A stretch of 64,000 nucleotides of DNA from Circinella minor (taxonomy: Eukaryota > Mucoromycota > Mucoromycetes > Mucorales > Lichtheimiaceae), in NCBI GenBank assembly GCA_016758965.1, contig JAEPRB010000035.1, positions 62,001-126,000 of the forward strand, given 5' to 3'. Both the position numbers and the translations under genes were made by a program. This document shows, piece after piece, positions 11,742 to 23,329 of this stretch; the first letter of the stretch is position 1, and the number at the start of each line of letters is the position of its first letter. The notes beneath the pieces are model-generated. The model searched no databases. It had not been told where the DNA came from and was given only the letters and a program-made list of their open reading frames with translations.

Positions 11742-13050
11742 CATTAACATACGTATTTTATATATAATAACCCTTTTAACTGTATTACATGTAAAAAATT
11801 CCATGCACCATTATTCTCTCCATTTCCCCTTTTCTTTCTATACGCCCCCTCCCCATAAAAGAACGTATATAGTCGAAATATACATCAAAAGTAAGAATAA
11901 TATATACAGAGGAGTTTTGGCCTCCACCATCACCAAAACTCCATATTTTATCAGTTGAAAACCAATAAAAAGAACCACACGAAAAAGAAAAGGGGTGGAG
12001 CAAAAAAAAAAAAATAGAAAAAAGGGCAAGGAGGATTACCAAAAGTAAAGGGCATAATAATAATAGTAATAAGTAAAACCAATTGCAGATGATTCATTAT
12101 TATTTATACAAATAAAACAACAACATGGTCCCACATGATCGAAGAAGTTACTTATTTTCTTATTGTACTTTTTTTTTCATGTTTTGCGGACAATCATAAA
12201 TTTGTGTAACCAAACACTTCATTTAAATTTGATTTGTTGCATCTTGGTGCAGCAATAAGCTAATTATAACTATACATTTCACGCACAAACCTATACTTTT
12301 ATATATATATATATATATTGCTGAACAAAAAAGAAGAAACTCACTACATCAAAGAAAATAAAAAAAAGGGGGGGGGGTTCAGAAATACATAAAAGGAGAT
12401 TAGAAGAGAAGAAATATTGAAGTATCAGGGTATAGAGAAGACAGAAAGAGCTTGTGAATGTATATGAGAAATGAAACTAAGCGAAAAAGGAAAGTTATCC
12501 CAATTTTGTCTGTGTGCATTATCATTTTCTTAATTAAGCTTACAGCTCAATTTAATTCTTTTTTAACGACTATTTATCCTGCAAAAAATTCAATCTAAGT
12601 TGCTAAATGACATATTAATACATTATACTTGTGTCAACAATATGATCGTTTTGTTATGAATGTTTAAGCGGCGAATTATTTTGTTTATTATAATGCCAAA
12701 GTCTAAAAAGAATCACACTTGTTCTTTTTTGTATATCGATGATGCTTTTTTTTTTCTGCGCTACTCTTAATTAATACTTCTTTATGTGATTTATTTAATA
12801 GCATGGGAAAAAAATAATGATTAAAAATCAGGGCCCATGTGATCATGCTTCTAATAAAGTGTTAGCAAACAGCGGCGTATTTATGTTTCTTTTTTGAGAT
12901 GACAGGTTTAAACTACATAAAAAAGCTCCCTTACTACACCTATGTAAAAATAAAAGGGGAAGAAAGAAAGAGAATAAACAATCTTATTTTTGTTATATGA
13001 CAATCCCTTTAGGTTCTTCGTCAAGATCTACCACTTGAAAAGGGAGAGTT

Positions 13051-13085
<35 letters not shown>

Positions 13086-14050
13086 AAAAAAGAAACAGGA
13101 GTGGGTGGGGGGGGAAGGGTAGCAGTAGCAGTAGAAGATGGAGGGAAAGAGGGGTTATGTTTATGTGTTTATGACGAGAACAAAGAGAAGGAGGTGCTAG
13201 CCTTTTGAGTGGGGAGAAAAGAAGCTTAAGATAATAATTATTATAATAGCCATTTTTATTTTCAAACAAAAAGGTGCCTCTACCACTATTATAAACTTCA
13301 GGAGAAAAAAAATAGATGCTGGGAAAACTACGTGATGATTTACTACAAGAAATTCTATTTTCTCTTATTTCTTATTGTTTATAAGGTGGTCTGAGCAATT
13401 CACAATAAAGACAAAAAAACTTTTTTGATGGTGATACGAAAAGGGTCATAAAATGACAAAAAAAAATATATTTTGGGGCATATAACATAAATGTAATACA
13501 ACTGTTTCTTGGTCCCATTTGGCGGGAATAGGAACGGGAGTTAACTTTTTTTTTTCTTATTATTCTTCGATGAGCTGTGGAAGAAAAAGGATACACAGAT
13601 TATTTACACACACAAAAAAAAAAGAAACTCCTTCTCTTATTGTCTTTATGTATAATTTATGAAAAAGGCAACCTAACAAGAGGGAGTTGCGGTATGTTAT
13701 TGATTTGATCGATGATCAGGTATTATACATGGGTTGGGGGGAGAGGAGAACTTATGAGTGGATATTAAAATAAAATAAGATGGTTATAATAACCGCACCA
13801 AAGTCTTTAATACAACTCATTTCTTCTTGTTCTTTTTATTTTTTGTTATCCTTTTCTTTTTCACTCTTTTATTTTATTTTTTTATATTTTTATACTTTTA
13901 TATTTTTATATTTTATATTTTATATTTATATTTATATTTCTTTTTTTTTTTTTTTTTTGTTCCCGACTTTTTTTTTTTCTTGTAGAACAATATTAATTCC
14001 TCTCCCGTCGTTTTTTTGCGTTACCTACCATAAAAAAAAAGTGAAAAAAG
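11742..14050. other. intergenic region and pyrimidine-rich leader
   Basis: 2.3 kb with no supported gene. Contains an (AT)n run near 12301-12319, a (GA)n microsatellite at 13054-13082 and many homopolymers. From about 13810 to 14040 it is strongly T/C-rich, as is common just upstream of fungal start codons. Open frames here (for example 13021-13269 minus, 13780-14118 plus) are low-complexity translations of these tracts. Confidence 0.6.
13054..13082. repeat. (GA)n microsatellite
   Basis: 29 bp of uninterrupted AG dinucleotides in the intergenic region upstream of the ankyrin gene. Confidence 0.95.
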
Positions 14051-16619
14051 ATGACTATGCCACAACCACCACTTTCTTCTTCTTTTTCTTCATCCCCATC
14101 CTTTTGCAGTATGGATGATTTAACTCGACCTTTTGATCGAATGATAATTCGTGACGATATTAATCATCTCAACCATAATACAACAAATAATAATGATCTC
14201 GAATTGCCTATGAGCGCACGCGAGTGTCTTATTGGATTAATACAACAAGTGGACCATGATAATCTACGCCAAGTATTGAAAGTCGAACTAAAACGATTGT
14301 TGACTGATCATGAACGACTTGTTACCATGTTACAACAACGTACACAACAACTTGAACAAGAAAATAATCAACTCAAAAATATCAACGATGAACATCAAAA
14401 ACGATATGAAAAAGCAGTACGAGAAATGCAATTTTTCAAAAAGAAATTCGATTATTTGAGTAAACAACAACAACCAACTACTTCCTCCCCACAGCCCACA
14501 GCTACCGCGGCAACACAAATCGTACATTCTAATAGTAGTACAACTACAACAACAACAACATCAAGGTCTCGATCTTTATCTGTTGAATCGGATACTTTAA
14601 GTGAGCTACCTACATTTTCTGCTTCTACTTCATATCATAATAATAATAATAATTATCAGCAACAATACCCCGCTCCACCAGCACCCCCAACACATCTTCA
14701 TCATAATAGTTTACCGCCACAACAGGCTCCTCCTCCACCACCTCCACAACAGCAAGCATTACCACCAACACCAGCTTCTCCGCCACAACAACGTTTACAG
14801 CAGCCATCTTTGGCAGGAGGATATCCTTTAACTCCTACAAGCCCACAGCCTTCAGTTATTTCCGATGCAACTTATGAATCACAACATAGTAATGGTCGAG
14901 GTGGCGCAATGCCTTCACGATCATCATCGTCATCTACGACATCGTCACTTTTACATCATTATCACCAACAACAACACCAGCAAACACCGCCATCTCAATC
15001 TTACTGGAATGGTTCATCTTTACCTTCCTCTGTATCTTCTATATCTTCTGCTTCTGCTTCTATGGCTACCATGTCACTTGCTGATAACCCATCAAGACAA
15101 CCACCACAGCATCCTATTCGGCATCCTGGAACCAATAGTATTTATAGTGTAAGTTCCGATCATACCACTGGTACAGATATGTCATCCATACATCAGGGCA
15201 TGATGCTTCAGCAAGGAGGACAAGGTCAACAACAGCGTTCTTTTTTACGTCATAATCCCTCCCTTCATTCATCTTATTCTTCACCCTCAACAGCATCTTC
15301 TAATTTATCTGGTAATGGTAGTGCTGGTCCAGGAACAGTCTATTCTGTTCCTATGACACCTGTACGTTCAGCTACATCCACATCAGGGTATACAGGTTCA
15401 TCCATGATTCAACAACGACGTGTTGACCCTTTGATGTTTGGTGGATCAGATGGATTATGGGATACTATTGCAAAGAGTAAAGGCAGTGACGTGACTGTCG
15501 AAAAGATCATTAGTAACTTTTTACGACGTGGAGGTTCACCAAACACTGCTAAACAATCTCCTGGAACAAGTGCAGTCAAGTACGGTTATGGCATGATCCA
15601 TGCCTTGATTGTCACTAAGGCACCAGGTGCATTAGATTTACTTTTACAACAAGGTGCTAATCCAAATGCTATGACGATGAGTGACCAGGAAGAAGACAAG
15701 GTAAAGAATAGTTTAAAAAAAATAAAAGAGTGTATGTATGTGTATGTGGGTTTCAACATGAGAGCTTAACGGAGCTCGGAACAGAAGAGAAGAAGAAAGG
15801 CTAATTATGATTACTATTATTATTGTGATGATTAACTATAATAGGTGACACCATGTTACCTTGCAGCCAGTGTCGGATGGCTTGCCGGTCTTCAGAAGTT
15901 AGTGCAAGCAGGCGGAGATCTCATCCAAGCTCGCGGTCAAGGTCCTCGAAACAAGACTGCTTTGCATGCTGCCGCTGAGCATTGTCATGCGGCTGTTGTG
16001 GAATTTATTGTCGGATATACTCAGGGCGCCCTGAATCTTGAAGTAGATAATATTGGTAAGTAGTAAACAAAGTAATTAATTAATTAATAAATTTTAAAGA
16101 ATCCCATTTCTCGGTCGGGAAAAAGTGCTATTTCGTGATATTAATTATAACGTGATACTAACAACGGTTATTTTTTCTCGTGTCATTTTTTTTTCTAAAA
16201 AAAAAAAAAAAAAAGGTGCTACAGCATTACACTATGCAAGTTTGTCGGGTCATACGGACTTGGTATGCTTCCTCATCCGTTCATGCCGTATTCCAGCAAA
16301 TCAAAATGATCATCGAGGAGAACAACCTATTCATTGGGCATCCAGGGCAGGACGACTTGAAGTCGTAACGCTACTTGTAGAACGATTTGGATGTGATATT
16401 AATGCATATGTGTCAAAACGAGTCCCAACTCCTTTAGAATTGGCCAAATCAAACAGTCATAAACGATTATTGGATTATTTAAAAGGAATGGGTGCCTTGA
16501 CAACCAAAAAAATGGATAAAAAGCGTAATGAAGAAAAATCAAAAAACCCACCTTCACACCTTGAATCTACTTTAGCAACTAATGGTTTATTAGGTGGTGA
16601 TGATGATGCTTTTTTTTAA
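14051..16619 (+). CDS. coiled-coil and ankyrin-repeat protein, Gln/Ser/Pro-rich, function unknown
   Basis: Exons 14051-15700, 15845-16055, 16216-16619; 754 aa. A Ser-rich N-terminus precedes a coiled coil at about residues 85-138 (LLTDHERLVTMLQQRTQQLE...). Residues about 140-460 are low-complexity Ser/Gln/Pro/His, likely disordered. Ankyrin repeats begin near residue 515 (YGYGMIHALIVTKAPGALDL) and continue through exons 2 and 3 (TPCYLAASVGWLAGLQKLVQ, KTALHAAAEHCHAAVVEFI, ATALHYASLSGHTDLVCFLI, EQPIHWASRAGRLEVVTLLV). The C-terminus is Lys-rich and ends in an acidic DDDDAFF. Both splice joins restore ankyrin consensus. No catalytic domain is visible; an adaptor role is plausible but unproven. 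An alternative start is the Met at 14111 (MDDLTRPF). Confidence 0.85.
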
Positions 16620-17406
16620 AATATCCTTTTTACGTATCTCTTTACTATTATTTATTACCTTCTATTTTTTTGTATTATTTAACAACTCTCTTAACAATCC
16701 CTCAAGAAAAATATCATTATTTTTTATTTTTATATATACATATATATAACATCAACATTGCAACAATTTGACACATATTTTCATTTTAACTACTTATTAT
16801 TATACATCTCTATAAAAAAAAAGTCATCCTCTTCTTCCTCTACATACCTTTTCTACTATCTCTCTTCTTGTTCTTCCACTCAAACAAACAAAGAAAATTA
16901 TAACAATGAAAAGTTCTGGTTTTTTTTTTTTTTTTTTTTTCAAAAATGAAAAATAACCTTTTTTTATTTTATTTATTTTGGCAGGATAGCTTGTCGTTTC
17001 ATTCCGATTGCCTTTTTTTTTTTGTGCCTCGTGTTATATTTTACGGGTTCTCCGGGCGGTGCTTCTTTCTCTTTAAACTTTGTTATGCGTGTATATATAT
17101 ATATAATTAATTGTACACACACTTATATATACAATTGAGATGTTGTTGGGGGTTCTTTTTCTCTCACTCTGGGCAAATCGTGATTCATTATTATTAAACG
17201 CCCAATAATAACAATATCAAGTCCCCAATATGAAAAAAGCCTAGGTTTATAGTAGCTCTTTTGAGTGTAGTCTCCTCCCCCCCCCCCAAAAAAAAAAGTA
17301 AAAAATAAAAAATAAAATAAAAAACACAAGTTTCTTTTTTTATTTACTAGCTTTCTTTTTTCTTTTCAACCAACAAAAGCCTTCTTTTTTCTTAAATAAT
17401 AAACAA
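16620..17406. other. intergenic, poly-T rich
   Basis: 787 bp between two plus-strand genes. Contains long T tracts near 16920-16940 and T/A-rich leader sequence before 17407. No gene seen. Confidence 0.6.
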
Positions 17407-20222
17407 ATGCCACTACGGACTGTCGCCGATCAGTTAAGAACGAAGTTGCGACGGCGTCAGTCCCAATTCTTACCGAAACAACAACAAGAGGATCTAAAGT
17501 CGATTGCTTCATCTCGTCGATCGCACCACGGTCAACAAAATGCTCCACCAACAGCTCCTACTCCTACTCCACCAACCCCTCCTCCACCCCCACCACCGCC
17601 ACAACCCAGTAGTAATAATAACAAAAATAAAAAAGAATATCCACCGTCTACTGATACTCTTTTAAATGGTATTGGTGAGTATAACTTTTTAGAACAGATC
17701 GGACATGGCAAATTCAGTAAAGTTATGCTTGCCGAACATTACATTACGGGTGAACGATTTGCTGTCAAGGTTAGATATTCTTCAAGTTTTTTTTCCCTCT
17801 TTTACTTCTTTTCTTTCCCCACCTTCATCCCCTCTATTTTTTTTTTTTTTTGTTCTCTTTCTCCTTATTTATTTTTATGTGTAAATCTTCGGATTTATCC
17901 AGCAAATATGATGAGATCTCCCTCCGCCCCCCCCTTTTTTTTTAAAAAAAAATTATAAATTATCTGCATAAATAACAAGAAAAAAAAAGAAAAAAAAAGG
18001 AAAACTAATAATACAACATCAATGAAAACAAGATCATTGACAAACGTAAACACGAATATCGTGTGATGTCTCGATTGGTTCGTGAAGTTACCTTAATGGA
18101 AGTAATTAATCATAAAAATGTTATCCATCTTTATGAAACATATGAGACCGCCGAAACACTTTATTTGATAATGGAATATGTACCTGGTCTAAATTTGGAT
18201 GAACATTTACAACGATCCAGGAACGGTTCTTTATCTGAAACAGAGGCGCGAGCCATTTTTAGGCAAGTTGTATCTGCTGTTGATCATTGTCACCGAAAAT
18301 GGATCGTTCATCGTGATATTAAGGTTATTATTAATATTATCATTCTTATTATGTAAGCAAATCATTAATCTTATAGTTTTTTTTAGACGCCTAATATTTT
18401 ATTGATGCAAGATGGTCAAATTCGTTTGGCAGATTTTGGTCTTGGAAATAGATTTGGTCATCAACGATTAAAAACTTTATGTGGTAAATATATAGTCTTG
18501 ATCTGTTTTAAGGAGGGGCTTCACTTTTGTTTTTTGTTATTAAACGTCTTGTTTTAGGTTCTATGTTATATTATAGTCCTGAAATTTTTTCGGGTCAAAG
18601 ATATACTGGTCCAGAAATTGATTGTTGGTGTTTGGGTGTGACATTATTTCGTATGACCGCCGGTTTTGAACCTTTTGCACATGCACGTAGTAAGTTTGCG
18701 AAATATATATATTAATATATATTATTTAAGGATCTGATAATACAAACATTAATACTATTACTTCCAATACAATTAACTAATAATCTCTATTTTCTTTTTT
18801 TTTGGGGGGGGTTGCTTTAATAAATAAATAGATCCGGATCAGTTGAAAAAATATGTGGTAAGTGGGAATTACCCAATGCCCGAAAATCTTAGTTCAGAGT
18901 TACAACAAACCATTCGCAAATGCCTTTCTGTCGATCGGCGAAAACGCTTAGGTGTTCGATTGGCATTAAAAGATGATCCATGGTTGAATGATCATGGTCA
19001 ATTACCAGATCTTTTTGCGGATACGGATCGGGATTATTTTCCATTAACAACAGATCGTGAACGTACAAGACAGCGGTACCTTAAAGATATGGAAGAAGAA
19101 AAGCGGCGCGGATGTCACGTTAAGAAAACAATTTTGTACCACCCGATCAATCCGTCCATTTACTTTACGAGCCGATCGATGCATTATACACCTTATTCCA
19201 AACGAGACGAAGTTGTACAGGCTCAAGAGTTGCTACAAAAGAATTTAATAAAAACTGTTCGCACGCAGTTAAAACAAGCTCAGCTGCAGCCGTTACCTTC
19301 TGCAGACATGCACTCGCCTTTATATCGTTTATTACGTAAATTTAAAATGCCTCAACAACTGCATCATCATCATCATCATCATCATACATCACCGGCAGAA
19401 CAACAACCACAGCAACAACGATTAAAAAAGACAGCTTCAACACTTAGTTTATCACAACTTTATCAAAGAGTAACTAAAGATCAAATCACTTATTATCAAG
19501 TTATAGGCACGGAAAAGGAGATGGTTGTACTTGTGCGTGCAGCCTGTGAGCTTTTGGGAATTACTTATCGTCATGATAGTCCACTACGTTTGGCATGCGT
19601 CATGACAATGCATAATTGTGATACAAATAATAACGAAGGTAGTGGTTCTTGGTTTCATGGATTGAAGGATCGGAAAAAGACAACTGCTAGTTCATCTACA
19701 CCCATATTGAACAATAATAATAGTAACAGTCAACAACAACAGGACCAACACGGCTCACAACAACAAGATCAATATACAAATGCATCATTTGCAACGGCAG
19801 CAACGGATGTACCCGGTCAACGGAGTAGCTTGTTGAGCAATAATAGTACAAGTACAGGAAACAATCGTTGGAGTAGAACGTTTAAACGTTTATCAATGCC
19901 TTTTTCAAATCAACAAGACACAGTTATGATGCCTTGGTCACAATCATTTCAATTACAATCATCTACTCATCATCATTCATCTCATCATCATCAACAGCAA
20001 CAACAACAGCAGCAACAAACAACCTCCCAATCCAATAACTCTGGTTCTGAACAAGAAAAAGAAAGTACTGTGGTATTTACTATTGAAGCTTTTGTTGCTA
20101 CAGGTAATGTAATTGGTCTACGATATTCCAGAGTTGAAGGGTCTGGCAAGGTATTCAAGTATGCCAAAGGCTGGATCACCGGTGTACTTGCTTATAATAC
20201 TGAACCTCGTCCTCAAAAATAA
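17407..20222 (+). CDS. Ser/Thr protein kinase, CAMK/CAMKL (SNF1/KIN-like)
   Basis: Exons 17407-17769, 18033-18323, 18387-18483, 18558-18689, 18832-20222; 757 aa. Residues 1-88 are basic then Pro-rich. The kinase domain starts about residue 91: Gly loop IGHGKFSKV, ATP-binding Lys in FAVK (Lys121), catalytic loop HRDIKTPN, DFG in LADFGLGN, activation loop TLCGS, then SPE in place of APE, DCWCLGVTLF, and the closing KCLSVDRRKRLG. The long C-terminal part holds poly-His and poly-Gln runs, then a block (EKEMVVLVRAACELLGI, later VVFTIEAFVATG...VEGSGKVFKYAKGWI) resembling a KA1-type domain. All catalytic residues are present, so it is probably active. Which CAMKL subfamily it belongs to I cannot say. 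Confidence 0.88.
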
Positions 20223-20526
20223 TAACGGTTTTTTTCCCCCAAACATTCCTTGTATGTCTTTCTCATATGATGTCATTCCCCTCTAAATCTCTCCCCCCAA
20301 ACCTCTTTTTTTCCTCATCTTAGAATATACCTTTTCTTCTTTTTTTTATGTTTATGTTTATGGGATTTTGATTTTGATTTTTATATTTTTATTATTATTA
20401 TTTTTCATATAATAGTCGTCAACAACATTTATCCAAAAATGTTCATTTTTTTTTTGTTATCTATTTATTTTCATTGTATTAATTTTTTCCCCTGTGATCA
20501 GTAAGATAATAATATTATTAATATAT

Positions 20527-21392
20527 TTATGGTGAATTTTCATCAGGAACAAATGCATCAATTTTATCGATATTTGCTGTTTGTTGTTGTTGTTGTTGTT
20601 GTTGTTGTTCATTATTGATAGGTGTTCCTTCTAAAGGAACTACAGATCCATGACGTAGTTCATCCGTCTCTCGAATAATAGCCAATAATTTAGAATCATG
20701 CGGTAACTTGGATCTTAATGTACGCATCCCCTTGTCCATCCCAAGAGCACCTTTTTATGTTTTGAACAAAAATGATAAAACCAAAATTCATCTTTTTTAG
20801 CAATACGTTCAAATTTTTGTATTTAGTATTTCAATAACTTACCTCCTAATGCCAACCCAGTAAAAAACCCAACTATATACAAAATGACAGGTGAGTATTA
20901 TTTGTTCTTTACTATCTGACGGATTTTTCTTTTCCAGTTTAAATGTATATGTTTATATTAATATTTACGGATTGTAGGAATTCCAGTACGCTTTGTTCGA
21001 GATTTATCTATCATAATTGTTTGTTTTTTTTTTTCGAATTTTTAGCTGTATGTTCAATTGTTGTCAAACTACTATTTATCCTTTCCCCCCCCCCTCTTTT
21101 TTTCCCCTTGCTTAGCAACAATCAATAAAGAAACTTACTCCAAAAGTGACCTGCTAAACCAAGTGAACCTGCGCCAGCCGTGGCTATAAATCATAACATA
21201 CAAAACACGAATAAACGCGTTCACGCTGACATTAAGTTTTTTTTTATGGGTGTCATTCATTTAACTATCCACTACTGTTTTCTTTTGTTTACCAAGATTA
21301 ACAAAGTTAAAGACGGCTGATTTGATTGCAGCACGTTCTTCTTCATTGGGTTCATATTTTGCTAGTTCTTGTTTAATTTCCTCTTTTGACAT
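20527..21392 (-). CDS. small Gly-rich membrane protein, function unknown
   Basis: Built from four exons on the minus strand: 21293-21392, 21139-21183 (45 bp), 20843-20872 (30 bp), 20527-20750; 132 aa. It starts MSKEEIKQELAKYEPNEEER, followed by a hydrophobic Gly/Ala stretch with GxxxG spacing (GSLGLAGHFW, then GFFTGLALGGALGMDKG). Next comes a conserved-looking basic segment (RTLRSKLPHDSKLLAIIRE) and a disordered tail with a Gln run and DENSP. The layout (charged N-terminus, one or two Gly-rich helices, LP-x-S-x-L end) vaguely recalls small mitochondrial inner-membrane proteins such as the OCIA family, but I do not assert membership. It shares a 260-bp promoter with the divergent membrane gene at 21653. 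The phases of all four exons agree. Confidence 0.72.
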
Positions 21393-21541
21393 TATTATTA
21401 TTTATTATTGCAGAATCAAAAAATGACAAAAAGAACAAAGAAGCCCATCGACTATATAAGGCATTTTGCTTTTATAGTGTGACTATTTTTTAATGCAATC
21501 CCCAATAACAAATTTATGTCAAAGGACCTATTTAATACTAC

Positions 21542-21572
<31 letters not shown>

Positions 21573-21652
21573 AAAGTCGCCAATATTATATAAATTCTCA
21601 TTTCTTCTTCCTTAATTCCTTTTTATCTTCTTCTTTTCTTTACCCATCGATA
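21393..21652. promoter_or_regulatory. shared divergent promoter with two TATA-like boxes
   Basis: 260 bp between the ATGs of two membrane-protein genes. TATATAAG at 21453-21460 reads as CTTATATA on the minus strand, about 62 bp upstream of the minus gene. TATATAAA at 21587-21594 lies about 59 bp upstream of the plus gene. An (AAT)n stretch separates them. Confidence 0.55.
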
Positions 21653-22822
21653 ATGATAAAAAACCAAAGTTATTATGACTATCCGATATTCTTCTTATTA
21701 TTAATTTGCTGTAATGCTACGACCGTATATGGTTGGAGTGATCGTAAGGAAAATGATAATGATGATCATAGTCATCAAATAGGACATGGTTTCGATGGCA
21801 CAGGTGATCAATATATGTTTGGTAAGATACAAAATGATAACAAAGTAGCCTTAGTAGAAAAAATATCACATGCTTCTTATTAACTTTTTATGTTGTTTCC
21901 TATTTGTTGTTAAATATTTAGATGATCCATATAATGGAACAAATTTCGTTCCTGCACATATTGCTGTTTTGGCTTCCTTTTTGATGGCTATTGGTGCCTT
22001 TTTAATGATTGGTGGATTTCGTTTCTTTATTATTACCATCGGAATGGTTGGATTTGTTACTGGAGGTAAAAATCTATAAATATTATACAGTTATTATTAG
22101 TATTAATAGGTGATCGGGTGTAAGAAGAAAATAAAATATAAATATAAATTTTATTTTATTTAGGTACCATTACTTGGATCTTGTTGACCATAGGTGAATC
22201 AAGAGCTGAAGGATACGAATATCCACATCGAACTATCATTTATTCATTTGCATGTTATGGTGCTGGTTTGATTGTCGCAGGAGTTTGTATCTTTCTTTGG
22301 AAACTATCCATATATGGACTTGGACGTAAGTACATTAATAGAAATTATACATTCACTTCTATATTGATTATTTTACTAACAGTAATAAATATCATATAAT
22401 TTATAGTAATAGGCGGTTATACTATGGCAATGTTTTTCTGGTCTTGGGAATCCGATTTTGTTATTAAAACAGTACTTGAACGGCAGCTAATCTCGTTTGG
22501 CTTTGGTATTCTCGGTATCATCTCGTTACTTTTGATCGAATTTCTTACTGTATGCGTTTTAACTTCGTTCCTAGGCGCCTATTTATTCATGTTGGGTCTC
22601 GACTTAGTGGTACATGCAGGAATGGTTAGTGGTCCTCGTTTTATGCTTGATCCTATCCATGATCTTAGTTACGACGTATCGTTTAACGTCTATGCAATGC
22701 TAGGTGGTGTACTTGGATTCTGGTTAGTTAGTACAATATTCCAACTTGTATTTAATCGAGGAAAACGATTCGGATTAAATTTGGTTGTTGATGAAGCCAA
22801 TGAAAAAGGAAATAAAGAGTAA
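21653..22822 (+). CDS. multi-pass membrane protein, TM7SF3/TMEM198-like (DUF4203)
   Basis: Exons 21653-21821, 21922-22065, 22164-22325, 22407-22822; 296 aa. The N-terminus is a likely signal peptide (FFLLLICCNATTVYG) and a short Asp/His-rich lumenal stretch. Then follow about six to seven hydrophobic helices: AHIAVLASFLMAIGAFLMIG, FFIITIGMVGFVTGG, the segment after YPHRTIIYSFACYGAGLIV, GGYTMAMFFW, FGFGILGIISLLLIEFL, FLGAYLFMLGLDLVVHAG and MLGGVLGFWLVSTIFQLVF. Pairs of Gly-rich helices ending in FLGAYL-x-LG are the signature of the DUF4203 family. The tail ends in a charged NEKGNKE. Molecular role unknown; probably secretory pathway or vacuolar membrane. Confidence 0.8.
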
Positions 22823-23329
22823 AAAAATAAGTAATAGTATAAATAGTATTTAATTATAATTGTTTTATATATATATATTTAAATATTTATATCAAAAGCA
22901 TATAAATACTTACGCACGTACAATAGAAAGAGAAGAAATGTATGATAGAGAGGGGGGATAAATTGTGTCAAAAGAGAATTAGAAACAAGTGCGAAAAATT
23001 TGTTTGTTTGTTTGTTTTTTTTTGATTATATAAAAAAAAGAGGGAAAAGAGCAAGATTATGTATTGCCTGCTTAATTTATTTAATGATAATCCATTAAAA
23101 AATCATATGTACAAGAATACATTACTTACTTATGAACAAAAATAAAGATAGAAATGATCACATACACGACACAAGGGAAAAAGAAAGAAGGGTATAGGGT
23201 AGATATATAAAAAAAATTGGGGTTTGTAAGAAGAAATTTGTTAGATAACTTTAAGGGAGTATAAATTTATGCATCATGAATGATGATGATTTTTTGTTTT
23301 CATGAGGGAGGAGAAGAAAAGGAAAGCCT
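22823..23329. other. convergent intergenic spacer
   Basis: 507 bp of 3'-UTR-like, A-rich sequence between convergent genes. No gene seen. Confidence 0.6.

Noticed and set aside
13780..14118. 112-codon Phe/Ser/Tyr-rich frame upstream of the ankyrin gene
   Set aside because: Translation of the pyrimidine-rich leader; overlaps the real start in another frame and has no homology features.
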